A stretch of 64,000 nucleotides of DNA from Qaidamihabitans albus (lineage in GTDB: Bacteria > Actinomycetota > Actinomycetes > Mycobacteriales > Pseudonocardiaceae): the NCBI RefSeq assembly GCF_016464705.1, contig NZ_JAEHOB010000005.1, forward strand, positions 1 through 64,000. Direction: 5' to 3'. A model generated the notes under the pieces. That model had not been told where the DNA came from and searched no databases. It saw nothing but the letters and a program-made list of their open reading frames with translations. Made by a program: the position numbers and the translations under genes. Position 1 is the first letter of the stretch. Each line of letters begins with the position of its first letter. This document shows, piece by piece, positions 7,338-15,446 of the stretch.

Positions 7338-8110
7338 CCAGCACCACACCGTCGAGCGCGCAGCGGGAGTCCCGGTTGCTGAACGCCTTCCTGCAGTGGG
7401 CCGACACCCTGGTCGATGACTACGACATCCCGGACATCCTGCACCAACTCACCGAGCACTGCGTCGACCTGCTCGACGCGGCCGCAGCCGGGTTGCTGCT
7501 GGCTGACCAGCGCGGCAGCTTGCAGTTGCTGGCCTCCTCCACCGAGCACACCCGGTTGCTGGAGCTGTTCCAGCTCCAAACCAACGAGGGTCCCTGCCTG
7601 GACTGCTTTCGTACCGGTGAGCCGGTCGCTGTCGCCGACCTGACCAAGGCCACCACTCGCTGGCCACACTTCGCCCCTCGAGCCCAGGAGGAAGGTTTCG
7701 CCGCCGTGCACGCCGTTCCGCTCCAGCTGCGCGGCGAGACCATCGGCACGTTGAACCTGTTCAACCACCAGCCTGGTTCGTTGACCCGTCAGGACGCACG
7801 GGTCGCCCGCGCGCTGGCGGACATGGCCACGATCGGTGTCCTGCAGGAACGCGCGATTCGTCGCGGTGAAGTTCTCACCGAACAGCTGCAGACCGCGCTG
7901 AACAGCCGGGTCGTCATCGAACAAGGCAAGGGCCTGCTCGCTCACGCCGGTCACCTCGACATGGACCAGGCCTTCCACGCGCTGCGCGCCTACGCGCGGG
8001 GCCACAACAGCCGGTTCACCGAGGTCGCCCACCAGTTGGTCACCGGGAAACTGCACCCCGACGATGTCCTCACCACCCAGAACAGCAGCGTGACCCGCGC
8101 ACCCACCTGA
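7334..8110 (+). CDS. GAF and ANTAR domain regulator 3
   Basis: A 258-residue protein starting at ATG 7334 behind GGGGAGGCACC. The GAF domain spans about residues 18-170 (NEGPCLDCFRTGEPVAVADL, AVPLQLRGETIGTLNLF). ANTAR spans about 185-245 (ALNSRVVIEQGKGLLAHAGH, HALRAYARGHNSRFTEVAHQ). It is expected to be a cytoplasmic RNA-binding antiterminator. It is the third such gene in a row and the last intact gene of the island before the IS21 remnant. Confidence 0.85.
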   Translation: MTSTTPSSAQRESRLLNAFLQWADTLVDDYDIPDILHQLTEHCVDLLDAAAAGLLLADQRGSLQLLASSTEHTRLLELFQLQTNEGPCLDCFRTGEPVAVADLTKATTRWPHFAPRAQEEGFAAVHAVPLQLRGETIGTLNLFNHQPGSLTRQDARVARALADMATIGVLQERAIRRGEVLTEQLQTALNSRVVIEQGKGLLAHAGHLDMDQAFHALRAYARGHNSRFTEVAHQLVTGKLHPDDVLTTQNSSVTRAPT

Positions 8111-8465
8111 ACGCCCCGGCCGTCGAACTGGCCACAACCTGGCGGTCGATGACCGAGCGCCGGTGTTGTCTGGTTTGTGCCATGGACTCCGGCACTGTCG
8201 CAAGGCCTATGCCGAATGACAGGGACCATCCATGACGAACCGGGACCGTCGTGTTGAGTACGATACGAAATCCACGACATCGACTACCGTCGGCGATGTG
8301 TCGGACCCGAGCGTGATCGAGACTCTGCCGGATCGCTGTCGGCGGTCAGTGAAGAATCCCCATAGGCGGCCATTTACCGCCCCGCTGGTGGCCAGCGATC
8401 TCCCCGCTGGTGGTCAGATACCTCCCCGGTAGTTCGTCGGGATGCCGGTTGGCAAGGGTCGATCG
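8111..8465. other. non-coding stretch with the probable left end of an IS21-type element
   Basis: No gene is supported. At about 8375-8432 the sequence holds imperfect direct repeats around CCCCGCTGGTGG. IS21 elements carry repeated transposase binding sites at their ends, so this is probably the left end of the element whose istA remnant begins at 8466. A matching right end was not found. Confidence 0.45.
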
Positions 8466-9105
8466 GTGAAGACGGGCAGGGAGATCATGGAGATCTTGGA
8501 GGCATTCGACCTCACGGGCAGTTACCGTGCGGCAGTCGAGTTGGCTGGCTGTGACCACCACACGGTCGCCCGATATGCCCAATTGCCGGAGGCTGGGCAG
8601 TCGCCGGTCGAGCGGGAGCACCGGGCGCGGTCGATCGATGAGTACTTGGACAAGATCGACGAACTGGTGGTGGCCGCGGGCGGCTGCGCAGGTCAAGTAG
8701 GCGTTTCAGGCCGGGCATCGGCGAGTGTTTCGGCCCTGGATCAGCGAGCCGGGGCTGTGGCTGCAGTGGGACTGGGGCAAAGGCCCGAGCATCCGTGACC
8801 GGCGGACCCAGTTGTGGTGGCGTAGCTGGCGTGGTCACGGTTTAGGGTGGTGATCCCGGTGTGGGACAAGACCTTGCCCACGATCGTGTCCTGTTTGGAT
8901 ACGACGCTGCGGAGGATCGGTGGGGTGCCCACGTATGCGTTGACCGTCTCCGTCGACCATGTTGCGGGGATCGCGGTGCGCAACCCTGAGCTGGTGGAGG
9001 TCGCCCGGCACGACGGGCTGACCATCCGTACCTGTGTGCCGGCGGACCCGCAGACCAAGGCCGGCTCGAAGGCCGCGGTACGCATCGCCAAGGCTGTGCT
9101 CGCGG
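8466..9105 (+). pseudogene. IS21-family transposase (IstA) remnant
   Basis: From GTG 8466 the frame reads KTGREIMEILEAFDLTGSYR and AGCDHHTVARY, the HTH N-terminus of IstA. After a frame change near 8690 it gives VFRPWISEPGLWLQWDWG. After another near 8840 it gives VIPVWDKTLPTIVSCLDTTL, RRIGGVPTYALT and TCVPADPQTKAGSKAAVRIA, which is the catalytic core. Homology stops near 9105. The istB gene is missing. The element is dead. Confidence 0.75.
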
Positions 9106-9109
9106 CGGC

Positions 9110-9483
9110 GCGCCCATTCGACGGTGTGATCGAGCACCCGCTGCATGGGGCCGAGCGCGTAGCCCAGCAGCAGCGCCCGCTCCCCGCGGTGGTGGCCGCC
9201 AGCAGGGCGAGGCCGGAGCCGAGCTCGCCGACCATCCGCTCGGCGGACACACCCGCACTCCGGTGAAGTCCAACGCCCCCATCGGCACCTCGGTGAGTGC
9301 CAGCTTGCCGAACGGCTCGCTGCCCACACATTGATCACTACCGCTGGCAAGCTCTTCCGCGTCTCTCGCGACCGTGCGGAATAGCTGCAACGTCACGACC
9401 CCGAAGAAGGCTGACAAGCGGTTCAGCACCACCTTCGCCACTGGTGAGTCGATCACCGAGGCGAGCCAACTGACGACCAGCTG
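9110..9483 (-). pseudogene. acyl-CoA dehydrogenase-like remnant
   Basis: On the minus strand, three frames together give KLALTEVPMGALDFTGVRV, AERMVGELGSGLALLAATTA and ERALLLGYALGPMQRVLDHT. This resembles the central part of acyl-CoA dehydrogenases, where the GLAVLxxxxxxERALL helix is common. At least two frameshifts are present. The portion upstream (SWLASVIDSPVAKVVLNRLS) is of unknown origin. The remnant abuts the IS21 fragment and has no start or end. Confidence 0.4.
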
Positions 9484-9503
9484 ATCATCGGCCGGACCTG
9501 CGA

Positions 9504-9543
9504 AGAGCCCCTGACCTCGAAAGACAACGAGATCAGGGGCTCT
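9504..9543 (-). terminator. hairpin next to att copy B
   Basis: AGAGCCCCTGA (9504-9514) pairs perfectly with TCAGGGGCTCT (9533-9543), with an inner CTCG/CGAG pair. Its position relative to att copy B equals that of the tRNA-Pro terminator at 22691-22722, but its sequence is different. It is probably the terminator used by the tRNA gene before the 13-kb AICE inserted. Confidence 0.75.
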
Positions 9544-9552
9544 GTTCCGGCC

Positions 9553-9590
9553 GTCGGGCTGACAGGATTTGAACCTGCGACCCCTTGACC
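9553..9590. repeat. att copy B: left attachment site of the AICE
   Basis: These 38 bases are identical to 22727-22764 in the intact tRNA-Pro: acceptor stem, T-arm, variable region and the start of the anticodon stem. After 9590 the sequence diverges (TTATTC instead of CCCAGT). It is the distal att site produced when the AICE integrated, and the two sites enclose 13.2 kb. Confidence 0.9.
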
Positions 9591-9801
9591 TTATTCGCAC
9601 GCGCCCCAGCCTGCGCCCCCACGGTCAACATGATGGCTGACCTGCTGGTATAGGCATCGACGGCTACCGACGTCTGTCGTGCTCTGCACATGCCATGTGG
9701 CATGAATGTGACACGTGCCCGCCCAGACGGGCCGACCCTTCCGTAACGGTCTCACCCTCGCAGGCGACATGATAACCGAGCCAACGAGCGAGAGGGAAAG
9801 T

Positions 9802-10932
9802 ATGTCGGTTCTCCAAGGCGAACAATCACCAACGCAGGTCTTCCTCAGCTATGCACATGATGACGATAATGTGCTATCTTTCGTTAAAAAGTTTGCCGAT
9901 GATCTTACGTACTACTCATACGCAGATCGAGGCCGAAATATCAAAGTATTCTGGGATTATGAGATCGAATGGGGCGAGGACTGGCGCGATAAAATCTATG
10001 AAAACGTTAGAGGCGCATCCGCATTTGTTCCACTTGTCACAATAAGGTACCTTGATAGGCCGATGTGCCGCGAAGAACTGGTCCTCTTCGTGGACTCGGC
10101 AGAAAAACTGGGGGTTGTCGATTTATTCTTACCAGTGGTCGTCCTTGGGCAAGGTCTAATACGCGACGATAGCGATAATGCCGCTACCCGCCATGTCGCC
10201 ACGCGACAGTACATAAATCTCCGCGAGGCGGTCTTGGCTGGCACCGATTCCGCCACCTGGCGGAGGCAGTTAGTTGCTCTCGCCAACAAACTGGTCAACG
10301 CCATCGAGCGCGCAGAGGAACATCTCGCCAACAACGCCGAACGACTTGCCGACATTGCTCCGGCCAGCGACCTTGAGCTACCTGAGGATAGGCCGGACGA
10401 CGCTCCCAGCTTGCAAGACCACTACCAGGCGGCTGTGCGAGACGTAGAAGAGTTTGGGCCAATACTGTCATCGTTCGCTGAAGTTTTGAACGACTTCAAA
10501 GAACACGAGACCAGACTCACCAGAGACATTGCAGGTAAACCGAGCAGCGTTGCACAAGCAAGGCTGATCACTTTTGCTAAAGAATTCGGCCCGAAAGCTC
10601 ACGAAGCTGAAGAACTAGGCCGGACGCTCGAAGAAAAGGTGGCATCCGCCGACCAGAATCTACGCGCCGTAAGCAAGCTGCTTGCGCAGTACGGAACCCG
10701 CGAATTGAGGAATGCCTTTTCCGAAGAAGTCGAGAGTACTGTCGAATTCATGCAGAGTATTGAGCAAGCCGACTCAGCTGCCGAGCACGCATTAGACCAA
10801 TTCAAGTCTATTGAGGTCTTAAATGTTCCGGTTCGTAGGGCATTGAGACCCCTCCGCAATGGCCTTAGATCTGCAAGCTCTGCCATGAGAACCATGCTTA
10901 CCTGGCGAGACCTGGGCCATTTCCCCGAGTAG
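9802..10932 (+). CDS. TIR domain protein with coiled-coil C-terminus
   Basis: The best start is ATG 9802 behind GAGAGGGAAAGT, giving 376 residues. In-frame starts at 9769 and 9715 would add up to 29 residues. Residues 11-150 form a TIR domain: TQVFLSYAHDDDNVLSFVKK, then WGEDWRDKIYENVRGASAFV, then IRYLDRPMCREELVLF. The CREEL glutamates near 91-92 sit where TIR NADases keep their catalytic Glu. Residues 170-376 are helical and rich in E, A and L, with likely coiled coils, and no membrane segment is seen. The gene is much richer in AT than its neighbours, a sign of recent gain. Bacterial TIR proteins of this build often serve in anti-phage defence by NAD destruction. That role here is inference. 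Confidence 0.75.
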   Translation: MSVLQGEQSPTQVFLSYAHDDDNVLSFVKKFADDLTYYSYADRGRNIKVFWDYEIEWGEDWRDKIYENVRGASAFVPLVTIRYLDRPMCREELVLFVDSAEKLGVVDLFLPVVVLGQGLIRDDSDNAATRHVATRQYINLREAVLAGTDSATWRRQLVALANKLVNAIERAEEHLANNAERLADIAPASDLELPEDRPDDAPSLQDHYQAAVRDVEEFGPILSSFAEVLNDFKEHETRLTRDIAGKPSSVAQARLITFAKEFGPKAHEAEELGRTLEEKVASADQNLRAVSKLLAQYGTRELRNAFSEEVESTVEFMQSIEQADSAAEHALDQFKSIEVLNVPVRRALRPLRNGLRSASSAMRTMLTWRDLGHFPE

Positions 10933-10950
10933 TTCTGCCTTGAGAAGAGC

Positions 10951-11097
10951 TTGGTGGTCATCCCGTCGCCTGATGGCGTCTCGATCACGCCGCGACGGGG
11001 CCGCAACCTCTCCCCGCAGCCGCCGGCCGAACTCGCCAAGCTTGCGGCCCCGTCGCGGCGTGATAGCCATCAGATCAGGCGACGGGATGACAACCAA
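10951..11097. repeat. 56-bp imperfect inverted repeat with 35-base loop
   Basis: The left arm 10951-11006 and right arm 11042-11097 are complementary over 5+18+23 bases, interrupted by one mismatch and a 9-base unpaired window. Each arm can also fold on itself, because CCCGTCGC and GCGACGGG both occur within it. It begins 19 bases after the TIR stop codon. It could be a two-way terminator, a transfer or replication site of the element, a MITE-like remnant, or a structured RNA. Confidence 0.85.
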
Positions 11098-11170
11098 GCA
11101 ACCGCCCCTGCCAACTGCCCTCGGCTGCTCCCCTGGCCATCCCGGAGCCTGCCCGTCCGGCGAGGACATC

Positions 11171-11310
11171 TCTTCGTTTGCGGTGCCTGTGGCGCTGCCC
11201 GGCCTTCCTCGAACCGCCGCGCGGGACCGGCGGCAGCCGCACGCCCGCGCTTGGCGGTTCGAGTCGATGAGGGCCGGATCAGCGGCGCCGCAGGCGCCGC
11301 CTTGAACAAG
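11171..11310. repeat. second long imperfect inverted repeat
   Basis: GGTGCCTGTGGCGCTGCC and CTCGAACCGCC on the left pair with GGCGGTTCGAG (about 11243-11253) and GGCGCCGCAGGCGCCGCC (about 11284-11301) on the right, with several bulges. The combined arms are some 50-65 bases around a 20-base loop. The sequence is unrelated to the first inverted repeat. Confidence 0.65.
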
Positions 11311-11605
11311 AAAAGAAACTCTGAACACACCAGCTCTGCGGCCTGTGCAGGCCTAGCCCCGCTGACCTCCTCGCACTGGGTGTAAGCAACACCCGTACAC
11401 GCGGTCCGACCCAGTGCGGGCGTCAGACGACACATGATCTCAAAAAGGATGTCACGGAAGTAGTACTCGAGAACTCCTCCCGCTACTCTTACTGCACAGA
11501 CCGGCTGCAAGGAAAGGCAACGGTTCGACACCGTCCACAGGCAACGCCACACAACACCGCCTGTCACATGCTCCACTGCAGGGCTTGAGCGCCTCGCTGC
11601 GTCGT

Positions 11606-12688
11606 TCACCCTCTGAACTGGCGTATCAACGGGCACTGAAATGGATCTCGCGCTCGTAGGCCCACGGCATTCAAGTAGCGCACAACGATGCCGTACGAGT
11701 GCCACAGGCTTGTCTCGGTGTAGGGCACCTGGTGTTCGGCGCAGTGGGCCCGCACGATCGGCTGCGCTCGCTTGAGGTTCGGTCGCGGCATGCTGGGAAA
11801 GAGATGATGCTCGATCTGGTAGTTCAGTCCACCCATCATGAAGTCAGTGATCGTGCCACCGCGAATGTTGCGCGACATCACTACCTGGCGGCGCAGGAAG
11901 TCGACCTTCATGGTCGCGGGAACGATCGGCCTGCCCTTGTGGTTAGGTGCGAACGCCCCGCCGAGCAGCACGCCGAACACCGACAGCTGCAGTCCGGCGA
12001 ACGCAGCCGCCTTACCGAATGGCAGTACCAGCAGCAGAAAAGCCACGTACCCACCCAGCCGGGCAGTTATGAACGACAGTTCCACCCAGCGATACCGCGA
12101 CGTTGTCTTCCGCAGCAACGATTGCACGCTCGCAACATGCAACTGCACGCCCTCCAGCGTGAGCAGCGGGAAGAAAGCCCAGCCTTGGATGCGAGTGAAC
12201 CGCTGAGCGAAACCCGACCGTGCGGCGGCGTTGGCCGGAGTGAAAGCGAGCACACCAGGGCCGATGTCTGGATCCTTCCCTTCCTGATTCGGGGCCTGAT
12301 GGTGCTTGTTGTGCTTGCCCATCCACCAGGTGTAGCTCAACCCGGCGAACAAACCAGAGTAAACACGAGCGGCCCACGCGTTCCACCGCGCAGAGGAAAA
12401 GACCTGCCGGTGTGCGAGATCATGGCCGAGGAAACCGAACTGCACATTCACCACCGCGAAAGCCACCGCAGGCACGAGCTGCCACCACGAGTTACCGATC
12501 ATTGCCACCGCAATGCACACCAGGGTGAACGCAACCACCGTCGCCACCATCCGTGTCCAGTAGTAGCCGTAACAGCGTCGCAGCAAGCCCTGCTCTTGAA
12601 TCTTTTGCGACAAGGCTGCGTAGCTACTGACATGCCGCTCCCTCAGAGAGGGAGTCGCAGCAGAGCCAGCAGAAGAACTCGCAGTCAT
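11606..12688 (-). CDS. membrane fatty acid desaturase
   Basis: A 360-residue integral membrane protein of the acyl-lipid/acyl-CoA desaturase superfamily. The three histidine boxes that hold the di-iron centre are complete: HDLAH (89-93), HNKHH (126-130) and QIEHH (291-295). The Q in the third box is typical of front-end (delta-6 type) desaturases, but no cytochrome b5 domain is fused. Hydrophobic pairs lie at about 48-85, 105-125 and 205-240. It would use reduced ferredoxin or cytochrome to insert a double bond into membrane acyl chains. It is a cargo gene inside the AICE, convergent with the TIR gene, and has its own 315-base upstream gap. Confidence 0.88.
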   Translation of the reverse strand: MTASSSAGSAATPSLRERHVSSYAALSQKIQEQGLLRRCYGYYWTRMVATVVAFTLVCIAVAMIGNSWWQLVPAVAFAVVNVQFGFLGHDLAHRQVFSSARWNAWAARVYSGLFAGLSYTWWMGKHNKHHQAPNQEGKDPDIGPGVLAFTPANAAARSGFAQRFTRIQGWAFFPLLTLEGVQLHVASVQSLLRKTTSRYRWVELSFITARLGGYVAFLLLVLPFGKAAAFAGLQLSVFGVLLGGAFAPNHKGRPIVPATMKVDFLRRQVVMSRNIRGGTITDFMMGGLNYQIEHHLFPSMPRPNLKRAQPIVRAHCAEHQVPYTETSLWHSYGIVVRYLNAVGLRARDPFQCPLIRQFRG

Positions 12689-13003
12689 GTCAGTCCCTTC
12701 CCGCTCGCGTGGTCAACCTAACCGCCTGACACCTGGGCTCCTTATCCTTCTGGACTCCCCCCTGTGCAGGGCACTAAACTCCGCGCCCGCACCTGAGGAC
12801 ATCGTTGACCGTTTGTCGTCAGGACATGCTCAACGTCAGGCCCGAGTTTCGCCTCTGCCGATGACGTAGGGTTGCTCTCCGCGGACGTGGAGGTGGTTCG
12901 AAGGAGCCCCGATGATGACCACCTCTCGCGCCGTGCTCTCTGCTGTCGCGGAGGTGATTCAAAATGACTGGCTCGGGTCCGCGCGTCGGTGCGAGCGTCG
13001 CGG
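12689..13003. other. 315-base gap upstream of the desaturase
   Basis: The stretch must hold the desaturase promoter on the minus strand and the 3' end of the NUDIX transcript. I see no clear hairpin, no consensus promoter and no gene. Confidence 0.5.
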
Positions 13004-13432
13004 CTAGACCTCGATGAGGTTGACTCCGTCGTGGGAGCGGGTGACCGGTGCGGGACCGAAGGCATCGAGGACACGGACCGCGAACGCTGGGGCCATGAGT
13101 TCTCGGACCTCGTCCTGGGTGAGCCAGCGGACGTCGTGCGCCTCTGCGGTCGGGCATGGCTCCCCGTGCTCTGGCGTGCAGCGGAACACGAGGGCGACGA
13201 TCCCCCGGCTGACGTTCTTGTAGATCCCGGTCAACGGCCCGACCTGAACGGTGAGCCCGGTTTCTTCCAGCACTTCACGGCGGACGCCTTGCTCGAAGGA
13301 CTCGTCCAGTTCGAGCACTCCCCCGGGCGCTTCCCAGTGGCCGTTGTCCCGGCGCTGAATGGCGAGGACTCGCTCGTGCGCGTCGACGACCACACCCGCC
13401 ACGCTGACGGAGTGTTTCGGCGTGTCGCCCAT
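13004..13432 (-). CDS. NUDIX hydrolase, Pif-like
   Basis: A 142-residue protein with a complete Nudix box, G-G-V-L-E-L-D-E-S-F-E followed by REVLEETGL (about residues 37-60), so the catalytic REExxEE glutamates are present. In pSAM2, the model AICE, the pif gene encodes a NUDIX protein that blocks redundant transfer between cells already carrying the element. The position beside the GntR repressor in this AICE suggests the same task. A housekeeping nucleotide-cleaning role is the alternative. It lies downstream of the YdcF gene on the same strand, 39 bases apart, so the two are probably cotranscribed. Confidence 0.75.
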   Translation of the reverse strand: MGDTPKHSVSVAGVVVDAHERVLAIQRRDNGHWEAPGGVLELDESFEQGVRREVLEETGLTVQVGPLTGIYKNVSRGIVALVFRCTPEHGEPCPTAEAHDVRWLTQDEVRELMAPAFAVRVLDAFGPAPVTRSHDGVNLIEV

Positions 13433-13471
13433 ACGTCCCTCCGTTGATCTGTCCGCTCGGATCGGGTGTGG

Positions 13472-14128
13472 TCAGCGGATGAGGCGGCTGGTGTATCCCG
13501 CTTGCGCGAGGCGTTCGAAGGCGTCGCGGACGTCCTGGGGGATCTCCTGCGGGGCAATCTCGCCGGACTTTCCCTGTAAGTCAAGGCGCTGGGTATCTCC
13601 TACGAGCATGTCCACCACGCGGCGCGGGTCATTGATACTCGCTACGTAGGTATCGAGATCCTGCTGAGCGCCAGTGCAGACGATGTCGACCTCGGGCCAG
13701 TGCCGCTTGGCAATCTCGCGGGCTCGCCGTTGCTGATACGGCCTGGAGATCAGCAACACCGACCTCGGCTTCATACCATGCGCTGACAGGACGTCCCGAG
13801 TGAAATGGATGTTCTCGACGGTGTTCGTGGCCCGCGGCTCCATCAAGATCGCGTCGTCGGGCACGCCGTTGTCCATCGCGATCCTGCGGAAGTGCACAGC
13901 CTCGCCCTCTGGAAACCGCTCCACGGTCGTCGGCGCGTTAGCTCCGGTGAACACCACCAGCGGGAACAGCCCTCGGTGGTAAAGCTGCGCGGCGTAGACC
14001 GGGACGCCAGGATCGTGGCTGCCCAGCCCGACCGCGACATCAACCTCCCGTAGCTCGTCGTCCACCCGGTGATAACGCCAGAGGGTTTCCACATCGCATT
14101 GAATCGAGTCGGGGTAGGTGCTCGGCAC
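13472..14128 (-). CDS. YdcF family (DUF218) protein
   Basis: A 218-residue protein with the DUF218 pattern: VAVGLGSHDPGVPVYAAQLY, FPLVVFTGANAPTT, then ILMEPRATNTVENIHFTRDV and SVLLISRPYQQRRA. These are the nucleotide-like binding motifs of the YdcF/SanA fold. No signal peptide or membrane helix is seen, so it is probably a soluble YdcF-type protein. Its chemistry is not established. GntR, YdcF and NUDIX genes in a row form the minus-strand regulatory arm of this AICE. Confidence 0.78.
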   Translation of the reverse strand: MPSTYPDSIQCDVETLWRYHRVDDELREVDVAVGLGSHDPGVPVYAAQLYHRGLFPLVVFTGANAPTTVERFPEGEAVHFRRIAMDNGVPDDAILMEPRATNTVENIHFTRDVLSAHGMKPRSVLLISRPYQQRRAREIAKRHWPEVDIVCTGAQQDLDTYVASINDPRRVVDMLVGDTQRLDLQGKSGEIAPQEIPQDVRDAFERLAQAGYTSRLIR

Positions 14129-14142
14129 GAATACCTCTCGAT

Positions 14143-14907
14143 CTACTCGGGAATCTCAAAACTGTAAGACCAGGAAAAGCGTGACGCCGAGTGGACACCA
14201 CGGGCAAATTCGACTGCTACCCCATCGTCGGTATACGTCGTTCGGTGCAGCACCACCACCGGCTCACCGGCTGGAAGGTCGAGTTCTTTGATCTCGTCTG
14301 GTGTGGGCATCCGAGCATGGAAGGTCTCGGTCATGTGATCCGGCTCCAAGCCCTGGAGCGTGAGGACGGCAAACCCACCGCCGGGAGTGGCGGTACCTGG
14401 CTTCGGATCGACGATGGGCGTGTTTTCAACGTGCTCGGGCCGGTAATAGCTGATCAGCGTGTGCGTCGGTTTGTCGCCTTGCTTGACCAGACGCGCCCGC
14501 TCGTAGACTCGCGCGCCCGGTTCGATCTGCAGGCCCTCGGCTACCTCAGCGTCTGCGACGACCTGACGAACTTGGTTGGTCTGATCGTCGCGCTTCCAAG
14601 CTTGGCCGGATGCTTCCCGGTCGGCTGCGAACGCCACGAGCCCGAACTTCCACTTGCTCTTCGCGTAGCGGTCCGTGCCGAGACGCTTCATCGGCGGCCG
14701 GTCCCGGACTACAGTCCCCTTGCGCCGAACAGGCGTGACCAACCCCTCCGCTTCGAGGACCCCCACAGCCTTGCGCACAGTGTTGACGTTGACGCCGTAG
14801 GTATCCGCGATCTCGTCTTGCTTCGGCAGCGTCTCGCCGGGTGGGTACTTGCCGTTGTGGATGTCGTCCCGTAGGACCGCTGCGAGCTCGCGGTAGCCCG
14901 TGGCCAT
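14143..14907 (-). CDS. GntR-family repressor with UTRA domain (KorSA-like)
   Basis: A 254-residue regulator. Residues 1-75 form the GntR winged helix (VLRDDIHNGKYPPGETLPKQ, YGVNVNTVRKAVGVLEAEGL). Residues about 100-245 form a UTRA effector domain of the HutC subfamily. pSAM2 KorSA is a GntR protein that represses pra and so controls replication and transfer. This gene sits in the same place, divergent from the SCO3933-type regulator, with at least two matching palindromic sites in the 152-base gap between them. I infer that it silences the replication and transfer operon and its own promoter. Confidence 0.82.
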   Translation of the reverse strand: MATGYRELAAVLRDDIHNGKYPPGETLPKQDEIADTYGVNVNTVRKAVGVLEAEGLVTPVRRKGTVVRDRPPMKRLGTDRYAKSKWKFGLVAFAADREASGQAWKRDDQTNQVRQVVADAEVAEGLQIEPGARVYERARLVKQGDKPTHTLISYYRPEHVENTPIVDPKPGTATPGGGFAVLTLQGLEPDHMTETFHARMPTPDEIKELDLPAGEPVVVLHRTTYTDDGVAVEFARGVHSASRFSWSYSFEIPE

Positions 14908-14937
14908 GGCTCGCCCTCCTCTCTCAGGGTTGCCAAT

Positions 14938-15033
14938 AAGTCTATCTCTACATGCCCTGAGCTGCGCAGACGGCTTATAGAAATATTTCTATTGACGAAC
15001 GATGAGGGCCAGTGTTCAATAGAGATAGTTCTA
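14938..15033. promoter_or_regulatory. divergent promoter region with repeated operator-like sites
   Basis: A perfect 14-bp palindrome TAGAAATATTTCTA lies at 14978-14991. A near match TAGAGATAGTTCTA lies at 15020-15033, and TAGAGATAGA on the minus strand at 14941-14950. A possible plus-strand promoter has TTGACG at 14992-14997, 17 bases, then TTCAAT at 15015-15020, so one site abuts the -35 and another overlaps the -10. This is a good layout for repression by the GntR protein. Confidence 0.65.
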
Positions 15034-15059
15034 AGACGTGGCAACCAGCGGAGGACACC

Positions 15060-15446
15060 ATGCAGGACATCTCGATCAACCTCAGCAACTACAAGCTCAT
15101 GGTCACCGAAGAGCCGACGACCAAGATGCGCCGCAACGAGCACGGGGAGGACGAGCCGGTCACCAACCGCGACGGGGAACTGCAGTTCGTGGTGTCTCTG
15201 TTCGCCAAGCCACGCCGGGTGGCCGGGGAGAAGACGCCGAAGGGTGAGGAGATCACGGTGAACCTTCCGGTCGATCCGGGTGACGGGTTCGAGGAGGGCT
15301 CGTATGTGGAGTTGGTGAACCCGGTGCTGAACACCTATGCGATTCCGGACAAGGCGGACCCGAAGAAGATCTCGAACGCCGGTGTCTGGTTCAAGGCCGC
15401 TGGTTTGAAGCCTGCCGGGGCGGGTGTGGTGTCCTCCGCTGCCTGA
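15060..15446 (+). CDS. SCO3933-family regulatory protein (Pra-like)
   Basis: A 128-residue protein from ATG 15060 behind GCGGAGGACACC. It begins MQDISINLSNYKLMVTEEP and contains LQFVVSLFAKPRRVAGE, the NLPVDPGDGFEEGSYVELV stretch and GVWFKAAGLKPA. The general layout matches small beta-rich AICE proteins of the SCO3933 type. In pSAM2 the gene in this place (pra) activates replication and transfer. It is the first gene of the plus-strand core operon and directly faces the GntR repressor. Confidence 0.65.
   Translation: MQDISINLSNYKLMVTEEPTTKMRRNEHGEDEPVTNRDGELQFVVSLFAKPRRVAGEKTPKGEEITVNLPVDPGDGFEEGSYVELVNPVLNTYAIPDKADPKKISNAGVWFKAAGLKPAGAGVVSSAA

Larger units (their letters stand above)
10933..11605. 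other. 673-base non-coding stretch with two long inverted repeats
   Basis: No gene is supported between the TIR gene and the stop codon of the desaturase. The stretch is filled by two hairpin-forming inverted repeats (10951-11097 and about 11171-11310), followed by about 300 bases without visible structure. Open frames seen here are by-products of GC-rich repeat sequence. Confidence 0.6.
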
